Notes under the pieces: model-generated | Told to the model about the DNA's origin: nothing | The model's database searches: none | The model's input: the letters and a program-made list of their open reading frames with translations, nothing else | DNA from: an uncultured Alphaproteobacteria bacterium | GTDB lineage: Bacteria > Pseudomonadota > Alphaproteobacteria > RF32 > CAG-239 | Direction: 5' to 3' | DNA: 64,000 bases | NCBI GenBank assembly: GCA_934273635.1 | Contig: CAKQSV010000002.1 | Location: 138,149-202,148 of the forward strand | Shown here: positions 7,622 through 16,855 of the stretch, piece after piece | Numbering within the stretch: position 1 is the first letter of the stretch | Layout of the letters: the number at the start of each line of letters is the position of its first letter | Made by a program: the position numbers and the translations under genes

Positions 7622-8884
7622 ATGGAATCGCAAATTTCAACTTTAGCCAATGGTCTGCGGGTTGTTACCTCCAGTCGTCCGAGCTTGGAATCGGTATCTT
7701 TGGGTATTTGGGTCAACACCGGCTCGGCCTGCGAACAAGAAAACATTAACGGCATTTCGCACTTTTTAGAGCACATGGTGTTTAAGGGCACGCCCAAGCG
7801 CTCGAGTTTGCAGATTTCAGAAGAATTTGAAGACGTGGGCGGACAATCAAACGCTTATACCTCGCGCGAGTTTACGGCTTTTTATGCCAAAATGCTTAAG
7901 CAAGACGCAGAATTGGCTTTGGATATTTTGACTGATATTGTGCTCAACTCAAACTTTCCGCAAGAAGAGTTAGAAAAAGAGCGCGAAGTTGTGGTACAGG
8001 AAATTAAGCAAACCATAGACACGCCGGACGACATTATCTTTGACTATCTGCAGGAGCAGGCTTTTCCGAATCAGGCCGTCGGACGCAGTATTTTGGGACC
8101 TGTCGAAAAGGTTCGCAGTTATAACGCTCAAACGCTCAACAGCTATCGTCAGCACAATTACGCCGCTGAAAACACCGTGGTTTGCGCCGTGGGCAACATT
8201 GAACACGACAGCTTTGTGAAAATGGTGGAAAAACGGATGTCGGGCATGCAGCGCAAGGCTGATTTTTGCCCCGAAAAACAGCTTTACGTCGGCGGAACAT
8301 TCAGCGAAAAGCGCAGCATTGAACAGGCGCATATGGTGTTGGGCTTTAAGGGCGAGCCGTATTCTTGCGACAGCTATTATCCGTGCATTGTGCTTTCGAC
8401 CATTTTGGGCGGAGGGATGTCTTCGCGCTTGTTCCAAGAAGTGCGGGAAAAACGCGGATTGGTTTATTCGGTTTATAGCTTTTCTAACTCGCACACGCAA
8501 AACGGTTTGTTCGGCATTTACGCCGGCACCACTCGTCAGGAGCTGAAAGAGCTTATGCCGGTCGCCTGTGAGGAAATTCGCAAAATTCGCAACGATTATG
8601 TGACCGACCAAGAATTGAAACGCGCAAAAATTCAGCTCAAGGCAAGTATGCTGATGGCGCTTGAAAGCTCATCTTCAACCGCCGAGGTTTTGGCGCGGCA
8701 AATGCTGATTTTTAACCGTATTATTCCGGTTGAAGAAATGGTTGAACGCATTGAAAAAATCACCAAAGAGGATATTCGCGCCACAGCCAACGCCATTTTC
8801 TCCTCAAAGCCGACTTATACCGTGGTGGGCGATATTGACGGTTATCCCGATTATGACGAGATTCAAAAACTAATTAGGGTTTAA
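7622..8884 (+). CDS. M16 family zinc peptidase (mitochondrial processing peptidase-like)
   Basis: 420 aa, the usual length for the single-chain alphaproteobacterial relatives of mitochondrial processing peptidase beta. The inverted zinc motif HFLEHMVFKGT is at about residues 47-57 with the distal Glu in EREVVVQEI, so it should be active. The C-terminal half carries the substrate-contacting Arg-Tyr element (EKRGLVYSVYS). First gene of a tight operon; ispH follows 7 bases later. Confidence 0.92.
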   Translation: MESQISTLANGLRVVTSSRPSLESVSLGIWVNTGSACEQENINGISHFLEHMVFKGTPKRSSLQISEEFEDVGGQSNAYTSREFTAFYAKMLKQDAELALDILTDIVLNSNFPQEELEKEREVVVQEIKQTIDTPDDIIFDYLQEQAFPNQAVGRSILGPVEKVRSYNAQTLNSYRQHNYAAENTVVCAVGNIEHDSFVKMVEKRMSGMQRKADFCPEKQLYVGGTFSEKRSIEQAHMVLGFKGEPYSCDSYYPCIVLSTILGGGMSSRLFQEVREKRGLVYSVYSFSNSHTQNGLFGIYAGTTRQELKELMPVACEEIRKIRNDYVTDQELKRAKIQLKASMLMALESSSSTAEVLARQMLIFNRIIPVEEMVERIEKITKEDIRATANAIFSSKPTYTVVGDIDGYPDYDEIQKLIRV

Positions 8885-8891
8885 CACGACT

Positions 8892-9809
8892 ATGGAGATT
8901 TTTATCGCCTGCCCTCGCGGCTTTTGCGCAGGTGTGCGCCGTGCCTTGGATATTGTCTCGCAAACGCTGACGCAATTCGGCGCGCCGATTTATGTGCGGC
9001 ACGAAATTGTGCACAACAAGCATATTATCGAAGATTTGCGAAAACAAGGCGTGATTTTTGTTGATGAGCTGAGCGAGGTTGCCGACCGGTCGCGTCCGGT
9101 GATTTTTTCTGCGCACGGCGTCAGTCATCAGGTTAAACAACAAGCGCAAGACATGGGGCTCAAAACCATTGACGCCACCTGTCCGTTGGTGGATGTTGTG
9201 CATAAGCAGATGACACGGCTTTATCAGAGCGGCGCAGAAATTATTGTTATCGGCAAAGCGGCGCATCCCGAGATTTTGGGTACGGTCGGACAACTGCCCG
9301 CGGGGGCAAAGACGCATATTATCGCCTCTTTGCGCGAGGCGCAGAATTTGGAATTATCCTCATCGGCAAAAATCGGCATCGTCACCCAAACGACATTAGC
9401 GGTTGAAGACACCAAAGAGATTGTCGATTATCTGCGCGCAAGATTTAACAACATTGTCAATTCATCCAATATAAACATTTGTTTTGCCACGACAAACCGA
9501 CAGAAAGCCATTGAAGAATTGGTGCGACACTCCCCGAATATTGTTATTATCGGCTCAAAAAACTCCTCCAACTCCACCCACCTGAAAGAGGCGGCTTTGC
9601 ATTTTGGCGCGCGGAAAGCATGGCTGATTGATGACGCGACAGAACTCGACCTTGGGGAAATTGACAAGTGCGAGAGTTTGGGTATCAGCGCCGGAGCGTC
9701 GGCGCCGGAGTATTTGATTGAGGAGCTTATCGGCTTTCTGAAAAACCGTTATAAAAATGTTAAGACTCACGATGTTATAGTCTCAAAAGAGGATGTTTCA
9801 TTTAAATAA
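8892..9809 (+). CDS. ispH: 4-hydroxy-3-methylbut-2-enyl diphosphate reductase
   Basis: 305 aa. Terminal enzyme of the MEP isoprenoid pathway, reducing HMBPP to IPP and DMAPP with a [4Fe-4S] cluster. Cluster ligands are visible in ACPRGFCAGV, DATCPLVDV and NICFATTNRQ, and the catalytic Glu region ATTNRQKAIEEL is intact, as is SKNSSNSTHL. Second gene of the operon. Confidence 0.96.
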   Translation: MEIFIACPRGFCAGVRRALDIVSQTLTQFGAPIYVRHEIVHNKHIIEDLRKQGVIFVDELSEVADRSRPVIFSAHGVSHQVKQQAQDMGLKTIDATCPLVDVVHKQMTRLYQSGAEIIVIGKAAHPEILGTVGQLPAGAKTHIIASLREAQNLELSSSAKIGIVTQTTLAVEDTKEIVDYLRARFNNIVNSSNINICFATTNRQKAIEELVRHSPNIVIIGSKNSSNSTHLKEAALHFGARKAWLIDDATELDLGEIDKCESLGISAGASAPEYLIEELIGFLKNRYKNVKTHDVIVSKEDVSFK

Positions 9810-9820
9810 AAGGTGGCGAT

Positions 9821-10882
9821 ATGTCTCGCGCGGAAGATATTTTTCAGAAACTGGTGTACTTTGGCGAAGACGCCATTGACGAATTTATTATCAATATGCA
9901 AACCGAAGAATTGTTTTTGGATTTTAAACAAGCCATTTCGGTGGGCAAAAACGGTACAACGCTCCACAAAGATGACCGCAAAAATTTAGCCAAGTGTATT
10001 TCGGGTTTTGGCAACTCGGAAGGCGGCGTGGTGGTTTGGGGCGTGGAGTGTTCGCGCGACATTGATATCGGCGACGTGGCTAAAGCCAAAGTTAAGGTCA
10101 AAAATGTTTATCGCTTTTTGAGTTGGTTGGAAAACGCCATTTCAGGTTGCACTATTCCCAGTCACAACAAGGTCAGGAATCATATTATCAGCGTGGATGC
10201 CAACGGCGACGGGTTTATCGCCACCTATATTCCCAAATCTGATTTGGCACCGCTGATGTCTACCGTCGGCAACAATATTTATATCCGCTCCGGCTCAAAC
10301 AACGTGCCCGCGCCTTATTCGGTGATTGCTGGGATGTTCGGACGGCGGCCGCAGCCTAATGTGGAACTGCTCATCAGCGACAAATCTCTCAACATTATCG
10401 ACAATAACGACGAAGATATTTTATATCCGCAAAGCATTGATAATCCGCCTGAAAAATCGGTTAAAATCAGCTTTGCGATTAAGGGCAAAAATGATAGTAA
10501 TGTCATTGCGCGCGAGTTGTATTTGTCGTGCGATGTCGGCTCAACCGGCAGTGAATATAACAAGGTGCGTTTTTTGAACTATAACCAAATGGACTATATT
10601 CCTAATCTGGACGGCAACCTGAACATTATCACACGTCCGGAATTGCGGTTGCCACCGCGCGGAAGTCTAAAGTTTTCTAACGTGGATATTATTTTATCGC
10701 CGCTTGCCGATGAAGATTTGCGATTGGATGGCGTTATCGGCGCAGAGGGCACAGCCCCCAAAAATTTTAGAATTTATCTGCCCAAAAACAAGCTACGTTC
10801 GTTTGTGGCGCGCGCCTTGCGTGAGGACGAGAACAAACAGTTGCTGTTGAGTGAATTTTTTAATGATTTTATGGTGATGTAA
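9821..10882 (+). CDS. AlbA-2/Schlafen-type ATP-binding domain protein
   Basis: 353 aa with AAGGTGG before the ATG. Residues about 30-170 match the AlbA_2 (Schlafen AlbA) domain: [10 protein letters not shown], then [21 protein letters not shown], which is the family signature, and IYIRSGSNN. The C-terminal ~180 residues are beta-rich and not recognised. AlbA_2 proteins are usually nucleic-acid-linked regulators; the target here is unknown. It is sandwiched between ispH and rnhA with 11- and 2-base gaps, so it is cotranscribed. Confidence 0.75.
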   Translation: MSRAEDIFQKLVYFGEDAIDEFIINMQTEELFLDFKQAISVGKNGTTLHKDDRKNLAKCISGFGNSEGGVVVWGVECSRDIDIGDVAKAKVKVKNVYRFLSWLENAISGCTIPSHNKVRNHIISVDANGDGFIATYIPKSDLAPLMSTVGNNIYIRSGSNNVPAPYSVIAGMFGRRPQPNVELLISDKSLNIIDNNDEDILYPQSIDNPPEKSVKISFAIKGKNDSNVIARELYLSCDVGSTGSEYNKVRFLNYNQMDYIPNLDGNLNIITRPELRLPPRGSLKFSNVDIILSPLADEDLRLDGVIGAEGTAPKNFRIYLPKNKLRSFVARALREDENKQLLLSEFFNDFMVM

Positions 10883-10884
10883 TT

Positions 10885-11346
10885 ATGGCAAGAGTGGAAA
10901 TTTTCACCGACGGCGCTTGTTCGGGCAACCCTGGCCCTGGGGGATGGGGCGCAATTTTGCGCTGCAAAGACGTGGAAAAAGAATTATCCGGCGGCGAGGC
11001 AGAAACCACCAACAACCGCATGGAACTTACCGCGGTGATTGAGGCGTTGAAAGCCCTTAAAACTCGTTGCGTCATCTCGCTTTATACCGACAGCAAGTAT
11101 GTGATGGACGGGGTTAATCAATGGCTGCCGAACTGGAAAAAAAATAACTGGCGCACCTCTAATAAAAAATCAGCCGTGAAAAATATTGACTTGTGGCAAC
11201 AGTTGGACGCCTTGTTACCTCAGCACGAAATCTTATGGAACTGGGTGAAGGGGCATAATGGTCATCCGGAGAACGAACGGGTCGACAAGTTGGCCAGAGA
11301 ACAGTCTTTGGCGTTTGCCGAGACAAAAAAAGAGGCGGAAAAATAA
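10885..11346 (+). CDS. rnhA: Ribonuclease HI
   Basis: 153 aa, the normal length for RNase HI. The four-carboxylate active site is visible: [17 protein letters not shown], Glu in [23 protein letters not shown] and the C-terminal [11 protein letters not shown]. It degrades the RNA strand of RNA-DNA hybrids. Last gene of the operon; its final codons form the left arm of a terminator. Confidence 0.97.
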   Translation: MARVEIFTDGACSGNPGPGGWGAILRCKDVEKELSGGEAETTNNRMELTAVIEALKALKTRCVISLYTDSKYVMDGVNQWLPNWKKNNWRTSNKKSAVKNIDLWQQLDALLPQHEILWNWVKGHNGHPENERVDKLAREQSLAFAETKKEAEK

Positions 11347-11367
11347 AATTCCGCCTTTTTTTATTTT
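11334..11367. terminator. Bidirectional terminator between rnhA and pssA
   Basis: GGCGGAA (11334-11340) / TTCCGCC (11349-11355) followed by T-rich sequence; the complementary strand also ends in a T run, so it serves both convergent operons. Confidence 0.85.
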
Positions 11368-11381
11368 ACAGCCAATTAATT

Positions 11382-12161
11382 TTATTTGCTGTTATAATCG
11401 GCTTTCTCTTTTAAGAAAAAGATAATTCCCACCGGAATCGAACAAGCATACAGCAAGGTTGAAATTCCGAGTGTCAACCACGGTTGGCTGATGACAAAGC
11501 TGGCAAACAAAACCACAACCAACATCATCGGCACCAACAGGCACGTCGGCACGCGCATTTTTTTGGTGGAGATGGTCGGGATGCGGCTAACCATCAGCAA
11601 AGCCACAACCGCCATTAACGACGCACAAAAGATGTTAGAGTGCAAAAACTCATACTCCGGGAACTCAAAGCTGATTAAAATCGGCAAAATTCCCAACGCC
11701 GCGGCGGCAGGAGCCGGAACGCCGACAAAAAAGTGGTGCCAATATTCCGGTTGCGGCGCTTCTTCCAACATGGTGTTAAAACGAGCCAAACGCATGGACA
11801 TACCGATGGTGAACAGCAGACAGAAGAACCAACCAAAGCGAGGCAGATCAAACAACGTCCATTGATACATCAAAATTGAGGGCGCAACGCCAAAGCTGAC
11901 AAAGTCAGACAAAGAATCCAACTCGGCGCCGAATTTGCTCGAGCCTTTGAGCATACGGGCAACACGACCGTCCAAGCCGTCAAAAAACGCGGCTAAGAAA
12001 ATGCAGATAACAGCTTTCACCCAATCTTCCTGCACGGCATAGCGGATTGAGGTGACGCCCGAGCACAAAGCCAACATGGTGACAATGTTTGGCGCAAGTT
12101 TGCGGAACGGCAAAACCGTCAAGCGAGGTCTTGCCAAAGTAATTTTTTTAATTTTTTCCAT
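11382..12161 (-). CDS. pssA: CDP-diacylglycerol-serine O-phosphatidyltransferase
   Basis: 259 aa. Start chosen at 12161, where ATG overlaps the psd stop (TAATG); the longer frame upstream lies inside psd. The CDP-alcohol phosphotransferase signature is complete: DGLDGRVARML, G, AELDSLSD. About seven membrane segments. It makes phosphatidylserine from CDP-diacylglycerol and serine, the substrate of the enzyme encoded just upstream. Confidence 0.93.
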   Translation of the reverse strand: MEKIKKITLARPRLTVLPFRKLAPNIVTMLALCSGVTSIRYAVQEDWVKAVICIFLAAFFDGLDGRVARMLKGSSKFGAELDSLSDFVSFGVAPSILMYQWTLFDLPRFGWFFCLLFTIGMSMRLARFNTMLEEAPQPEYWHHFFVGVPAPAAAALGILPILISFEFPEYEFLHSNIFCASLMAVVALLMVSRIPTISTKKMRVPTCLLVPMMLVVVLFASFVISQPWLTLGISTLLYACSIPVGIIFFLKEKADYNSK

Positions 12162-12868
12162 TAACGAATCTCCCCTTTCATTTGAGCGTCGGTCGAAGAC
12201 AAATTGGCGATAATCGTCTCGCCGGCAACCATGGTTTGACCAAGGCAAACTTGCGGCTCGACGCCTTCAGGCAAATAGACATCAAGTCTGGAACCAAAAC
12301 GAATCATACCAAAGCGTTCTCCGGCTTTGTATTCCTGACCTTCAACAGCCTCGCATAAAATACGGCGGGCAACCAGACCTGCAATCTGCACTACGGCAAT
12401 GTCTTTGCCGCTTTTGGTTTTGACGGCCAAGAGCTGACGCTCATTGTCTTTGCTGGCTTTGTCTAAGGTCGCATTAAAGAATTTTCCGGGGACGTAAACG
12501 GCTTTGGTAATTTTGCCGTCAACAGGAGAGCGGTTGACGTGAACATTAAACACACTCATAAACACACTGACGCGGGTGAATTTTTTGTCGCCCAAGCCAA
12601 GTTCTTCAGGCGCTTTGACCTTGGTTATCATTTGCACAATACCATCAGCGGGAGACACAACCACATCATTAACCGAAGGGGTTACACGCTCAGGATCTCT
12701 GAAAAAGTAAAAACACCAGACAGTTGCGACAATGCCCAACCATCCCAGAGGCTCCCAAATCATTGCCAATAACGCTGTTATTGCAGCAAAGATGCCAACA
12801 AACTTCCACCCTTCCTGATGAATATTCGGAAGTATGTAGCGACGCCATGAGATTTCGATAGTTTTCAT
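12161..12868 (-). CDS. psd: Phosphatidylserine decarboxylase (short, archaetidylserine-type)
   Basis: 235 aa. Membrane-anchored at the N-terminus (two hydrophobic stretches within 20-60). The autocatalytic cleavage site forming the pyruvoyl group is in [13 protein letters not shown] (Gly-Ser). Also visible: [19 protein letters not shown] and [13 protein letters not shown]. Produces phosphatidylethanolamine. Forms a two-gene operon with pssA, sharing one base. Confidence 0.94.
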   Translation of the reverse strand: MKTIEISWRRYILPNIHQEGWKFVGIFAAITALLAMIWEPLGWLGIVATVWCFYFFRDPERVTPSVNDVVVSPADGIVQMITKVKAPEELGLGDKKFTRVSVFMSVFNVHVNRSPVDGKITKAVYVPGKFFNATLDKASKDNERQLLAVKTKSGKDIAVVQIAGLVARRILCEAVEGQEYKAGERFGMIRFGSRLDVYLPEGVEPQVCLGQTMVAGETIIANLSSTDAQMKGEIR

Positions 12869-13022
12869 ATCTTAATTTCCTTTATTTGTCGCCCGAAAGG
12901 CTTTGCCGTGACGTTGTCAACTGCCGCAAGCCGCGCGGGCGGTTAAAACCGTTTTCAGCTAAGCATATTTTTGCAAAAAAAACAAGTTTTATATAAAAAA
13001 TGTCCCAAGCGAGTTTTTTTTA

Positions 13023-13050
13023 TTGCAATTATGATAAAATATTGTATAAA
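13023..13050 (+). promoter_or_regulatory. Promoter of tRNA-Leu
   Basis: TTGCAA (13023-13028), 16-base spacer, TATAAA (13045-13050), about 12 bases upstream of the mature tRNA start. Confidence 0.7.
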
Positions 13051-13061
13051 CACTCTTGTAT

Positions 13062-13148
13062 GCGCTTGTGGCGGAATTGGTAGACGCTGCAGACTTAAAA
13101 TCTGTTGCCCGCAAGGGCGTACCGGTTCAAGTCCGGTCTAGCGCACCA
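13062..13148 (+). tRNA. tRNA-Leu (anticodon TAA)
   Basis: 87 nt with a class II long variable arm (GTTGCCCGCAAGGGCGT), encoded CCA and the leucine-type D arm TGGCGGAATTGGTAGACGC. Anticodon loop CTTAAAA gives TAA. Confidence 0.96.
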
Positions 13149-13156
13149 CGTTTTTT

Positions 13157-13184
13157 AAGGCTCTCTTCGGAGAGCTTTTTTTTA
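13157..13184 (+). terminator. Terminator of tRNA-Leu
   Basis: GCTCTC-TTCG-GAGAGC tetraloop hairpin followed by eight T. Confidence 0.9.
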
Positions 13185-13284
13185 TGCTTTTGAGAGAAAA
13201 TAAAATACATTTAAAATTGAATATCACTTTTCTCTAATTTTCTTTTATTTTCTGAGATAAAGCCTATTTTACACATAGTATATG

Positions 13285-13309
13285 CAAAAAAGCCGGTGAG
13301 ACCGGCTTT
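13285..13309 (-). terminator. Terminator of the response regulator gene
   Basis: AAAGCCGGT (13289-13297) / ACCGGCTTT (13301-13309); on the minus strand the hairpin is followed by TTTTTT. Between this and the tRNA-Leu terminator there is only A/T-rich sequence with no recognisable feature. Confidence 0.85.
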
Positions 13310-13372
13310 GACGTATCCAGATTTTAAACCTAGATTTGAATTACAAAAACAATAAGGACAAGGGGGCTGCAA

Positions 13373-14005
13373 TCAGATAATGCCCATTTTTTGGGCGAGG
13401 ATGACGGCTTGGGTGCGATTAGTCGCGCCGACCGAGCGTAACAGCGCGTTAATATGCAATTTAACGGTTGCCTCGGAGACGCCCATTTGATACGCAATCT
13501 GTTTGTTGGACAAGCCCTGAGCCACCAGTCCCAAGACCTGATTTTGGCGGTTGGTCAGCGTTTTGGTCATACCGCAAGGCGGGCGGTCCTGCACCGTGGC
13601 ATCGGTTGAGGGTTGCAACACTGACGGCGGCAGATAGGTTCCGCCGTCTAAAATCAGTTGCAAGGCTTTATTTAATATCACGGGCTCGGAGCGTTTGGGA
13701 ATATAACCACACACGCCGAGCTCCAGACTTTTGCGGATAGTGCCGCTGTTTTCTCCGGCAGAAACCACCACAAAGCGCGCTTGCGGCGCTTTAGATTTCA
13801 GCTCTTTCAGCGCCTCTGGCCAGTTCATATCCGGCATATCCAAATCCATTATAACTAAAGAGATGTTATTGTCAGTCTCAACAAACTTCAGCGCCTGATT
13901 AAAGTTAGCGGCCTGCAAAATGATAAAGTCAGGATTAATTTTTTCAAGCTGAAGACTTAGTCCATCTCGAAACAAGGCGTGGTCATCAGCAATGAGAACT
14001 TTCAT
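13373..14005 (-). CDS. NarL/FixJ-type response regulator
   Basis: 210 aa from the ATG at 14005, which has GAGGAGG in front. Receiver domain 1-120: acidic pair in LIADDHALFRDG, phospho-acceptor Asp in VIMDLDMPD, conserved Lys in YIPKRSEP. C-terminal LuxR-type HTH: LTNRQNQVLGLVAQGLSNKQ and SEATVKLHINALL. No sensor kinase is adjacent, so it is an orphan in this window; the signal and targets are unknown. Confidence 0.92.
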   Translation of the reverse strand: MKVLIADDHALFRDGLSLQLEKINPDFIILQAANFNQALKFVETDNNISLVIMDLDMPDMNWPEALKELKSKAPQARFVVVSAGENSGTIRKSLELGVCGYIPKRSEPVILNKALQLILDGGTYLPPSVLQPSTDATVQDRPPCGMTKTLTNRQNQVLGLVAQGLSNKQIAYQMGVSEATVKLHINALLRSVGATNRTQAVILAQKMGII

Positions 14006-14136
14006 TTGATATCCTCCTCTAAATTGGCTGTCGTACAATTTTGTTCACAAAATCGGGTAGGCTCTATTGCATAGAAAAATAATTTCTATCCAAAAAATTT
14101 AAAGGCACGGCTGAACTTTTTTATATACGTTTTAGA

Positions 14137-14958
14137 CTATAACTCTATCGGTCTAGCATAGGTTCCGGCTAAATGCAACCCCTTAAACAGCTCGGAGGCG
14201 TCTTGCAGGCTCGGCGAGGCGCTGTCCACATAGCCTTTAACCTCTATCAGCGTAAACTTCGTCTCCCCCACATTGGCCGACGCCAAAAGTTTGGGATCAT
14301 CAAAACCCATGGCAATCAAGGTCTCAAAAATCGTGGAGTTGCTGACATCGACATCGCACTCAACACTCAACGCGCTGTTATCAATGCCGCTGGCGTCACT
14401 GGGGGAAAGCGCAAAGACATACGCCTCGTTCTCGGGCGCAATGTTGCGATGACGAACAAACGGCAGACGAGCCACAATATTTAAGCTCTCTTTATCTTTC
14501 TGCGCCGACAACGCGTTCCACCACGGCTTTTCGTTCATCTCGTGATTATAGCAAGGCACAATCGCCAACTGCGCCTCGTGAGTGCTGACCATATTAAACA
14601 CCTGATTGTAACTGCTCAGCAAAGACACATCGACATAACTGCCAAAGTGCTCTTGCACACGGTGAAGGATGGAAACATCCTGCTCCTCGCCATAAACCGC
14701 AATTTTGAGTTTTTTATGCAGGCAAGCGCTGGCGCTTAAAATCTCGCGCCAAATTTTAGCCACAACATATTCAGGAAAATCACCGGTATGATATTTGAGC
14801 ATACGGCGAATAGTCATAGCTTCTTGTCCCAAAATATTCTCAATTTTCACCGGTTGAGGATTTTCCTTAACCAGTTCGGTACGTTTCATCAGCAAATTAT
14901 ATAACTCGATATCAATGTTTTCGATTTGCTTTTGAATATCGCTTTTTTTATCGGGCAT
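14137..14958 (-). CDS. Chorismate mutase with prephenate dehydratase-like C-terminal domain
   Basis: 273 aa. Residues about 5-85 form an AroQ-type helical chorismate mutase domain (IENIDIELYNLLMKRTELV, IWREILSAS). Residues about 100-270 resemble a periplasmic-binding-like prephenate dehydratase domain (LKIAVYGEEQ, AQLAIVPCYN) that ends with an ACT-like segment (FTLIEVKGYVD). The dehydratase consensus TRF motif is not evident, so mutase activity is more likely than full dehydratase activity. It acts at the start of Phe/Tyr synthesis. It is the last gene of an rluB-rsmD operon, 9 bases after rsmD. Confidence 0.72.
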   Translation of the reverse strand: MPDKKSDIQKQIENIDIELYNLLMKRTELVKENPQPVKIENILGQEAMTIRRMLKYHTGDFPEYVVAKIWREILSASACLHKKLKIAVYGEEQDVSILHRVQEHFGSYVDVSLLSSYNQVFNMVSTHEAQLAIVPCYNHEMNEKPWWNALSAQKDKESLNIVARLPFVRHRNIAPENEAYVFALSPSDASGIDNSALSVECDVDVSNSTIFETLIAMGFDDPKLLASANVGETKFTLIEVKGYVDSASPSLQDASELFKGLHLAGTYARPIEL

Positions 14959-14967
14959 GGGTTGTTC

Positions 14968-15522
14968 CTAACAAGACTCCGGACTATATTCCAAAAATAA
15001 CACTTTTGCTAAGCCGTATATTCGCTCATTTTGCAATTTGTAGCAAGCGGGAATTGCGATTTGTTCAGTTTTTTCAACTTCAACCATGCACAACGCCTTG
15101 TCTTTGAGCCAATTTTGCGTATGCAAGTTTTGCAGGGCGACCTCGCTCAAGCCTTGGTTATACGGGGCATCCATAAACAATATGTCATATCGCCTCGGGG
15201 CGGCGGGAAGTTTGGTCACATCGGCGCGCACGACCTTGATTTTGTTTTTTTCCTGCGGAAACAGAGCCACGTTTTTTTGCAAGCTGCGCGGGTCAACATC
15301 TATCAGGCAAACCTCGGCCGCGCCTCGGGACAAAGCCTCAAGCGCCACCGCGCCGGTGCCACCGAAAACATCCAGCAAAGCATAATTATCCCAACTTTTA
15401 TCCAGTTGAAAATTAAGAATATTAAACAGTGCCTCGCGGGCGCGGTCTGAGGTGGGGCGCACCTTGTCCGAATTCGGCGAATAAAGTTTTTTACCGCGAT
15501 ATTGTCCCGAGATTATTCTCAT
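14968..15522 (-). CDS. rsmD: 16S rRNA (guanine966-N2)-methyltransferase
   Basis: 184 aa, standard for RsmD. N-terminal RIISGQYRGKKL and RPTSDRAREALFNIL are family signatures; the SAM site is DVFGGTGAVALEALSRGA. The catalytic motif is DAPY instead of the usual DPPY. Overlaps the pseudouridine synthase stop by 4 bases. Confidence 0.94.
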   Translation of the reverse strand: MRIISGQYRGKKLYSPNSDKVRPTSDRAREALFNILNFQLDKSWDNYALLDVFGGTGAVALEALSRGAAEVCLIDVDPRSLQKNVALFPQEKNKIKVVRADVTKLPAAPRRYDILFMDAPYNQGLSEVALQNLHTQNWLKDKALCMVEVEKTEQIAIPACYKLQNERIYGLAKVLFLEYSPESC

Positions 15523-16241
15523 AGTTTGAATTTTCCGCCCAGTTGTTCGCGCAAAACTTTTTGCGGCACTTCTTTGACCTCGCCTTTATTCAGACTGCCA
15601 AGCTGAAAAGGTCCGTAAGACAGGCGCAACAAGCGCGCCACATCTAATCCGACAGATTTCATCAACTTACGAATCTCTCTATTTTTGCCCTCGTTGAGGG
15701 TTATGCTCAACCACGCGTTGGTGCCCTGCTCGCTCTCGACCACGACTTTGACCGCGCCATAATGCACGCCGTCAACCACCGCGCCGTTCTCCAACTCGGC
15801 TAATTTGGCTTTATCTAAAAAGCCGTGCACCCGAACTTTGTAACGGCGGCTCCAACCGTTTTGCGGCAGCTCCAAGGCGCGCGCAAGTTCGCCGTTATTC
15901 GTCAACAGCAACAGCCCTTCGGAGTTTAAGTCAAGCCGACCGACAGACATTACCCTTGGCAAACCCGCGGGCAAATTGTCAAACACGGTCGGACGACCCT
16001 GATTGTCTTTGTGACTGGTAACCAGACCACAGGGTTTGTGATAAAGCCACAGGCGCGTCGCCTCCGGACGCGAGATTTTTTCGCCATCAAAGCGGATGTC
16101 TTCCGTGCCCTCAACATTAAACGCCGGAGAAACAACCGTCTCGCCATTGACGGTAATTCGTTGTTGGGCGATGAATTTTTCAGCCTCACGCCGCGAGCAA
16201 ACGCCTGAACGAGACAGATATTTGGCTATTCTTTCACTCAT
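15519..16241 (-). CDS. RsuA/RluB-family rRNA pseudouridine synthase
   Basis: 240 aa from the ATG at 16241. N-terminal S4 RNA-binding domain (RIAKYLSRSGVCSRREAEKF), then the pseudouridine synthase core with catalytic Asp in VGRLDLNSEGLLLLTN and the KNREIRKLM motif near the end. Most like RluB, which modifies 23S rRNA U2605; RsuA/RluE/RluF specificity cannot be ruled out. First gene of an operon with rsmD. Confidence 0.9.
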   Translation of the reverse strand: MSERIAKYLSRSGVCSRREAEKFIAQQRITVNGETVVSPAFNVEGTEDIRFDGEKISRPEATRLWLYHKPCGLVTSHKDNQGRPTVFDNLPAGLPRVMSVGRLDLNSEGLLLLTNNGELARALELPQNGWSRRYKVRVHGFLDKAKLAELENGAVVDGVHYGAVKVVVESEQGTNAWLSITLNEGKNREIRKLMKSVGLDVARLLRLSYGPFQLGSLNKGEVKEVPQKVLREQLGGKFKL

Positions 16242-16322
16242 GGAAAAATCTTTCTTATTAACGATTAATTTTATGTTTGTTGTTATCATACTTCTCAATA
16301 TTAATCAATATTAAGTTTGAAA

Positions 16323-16790
16323 ATGGAAGACGAGCAAAAATATATGCGACGGGCGTTGGAATTGGCAACGCAAGCGGCTCAGCAAGACGAAGTGCCGGTC
16401 GGCGCGGTGGTGGTTAATCCGCAAACCGGCGAAATTGTCAGCGAGGCCTATAACCTTGGCAAACACGGAGCAGACGCCTGCGCTCACGCCGAACTCTCCG
16501 CCATGCGGGAGGCGTGCCGAAAGTTAGGGCTTAAGCGGTTGTGGGATATGGATATTTATGTGACGTTAGAGCCCTGCACCATGTGCGCCGCCGCCATCTC
16601 TTTTATGCGGATACGCAAATTGGTGTTTGGCGCTTTTGACCCCAAAGGCGGCGCCGTGGTCTCGGGCGTGCGTTTTTATGAGCAGGCGACCTGTCATCAC
16701 AAACCTGAAGTGAAGAGCGGTGTTTGCGCCGATGAGGCCGCCGCTTTACTCCAAAAGTTTTTCCGCGCTAAACGAGACAAAAAAGGTTGA
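16323..16790 (+). CDS. tadA: tRNA-specific adenosine deaminase
   Basis: 155 aa from the ATG at 16323; a TTG six bases upstream is in frame. Zinc deaminase motifs HAELSAMREACRKLG (HAE) and EPCTMCAAAI (PCxxC) are intact, and FGAFDPKGGAVVSG is typical of TadA. It makes inosine 34 in tRNA-Arg. Divergent from the pseudouridine synthase gene. Confidence 0.93.
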   Translation: MEDEQKYMRRALELATQAAQQDEVPVGAVVVNPQTGEIVSEAYNLGKHGADACAHAELSAMREACRKLGLKRLWDMDIYVTLEPCTMCAAAISFMRIRKLVFGAFDPKGGAVVSGVRFYEQATCHHKPEVKSGVCADEAAALLQKFFRAKRDKKG

Positions 16791-16814
16791 TTTTTAGACA
16801 AAATGTGTTATAGT
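16787..16814 (+). promoter_or_regulatory. Promoter of the 16856 gene
   Basis: TTGATT (16787-16792, over the tadA stop codon), 16-base spacer, TATAGT (16809-16814). Confidence 0.6.
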
Positions 16815-16855
16815 GATAGTAAGATTAGAGAGATTCTAAACAGAGGAGCAAGAAC

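Noticed and set aside
7970..8611. A 213-aa minus-strand frame opposite the M16 peptidase
   Set aside because: Shadow of a certain gene; no start signal, His/Phe/Asn-biased composition typical of antisense frames.
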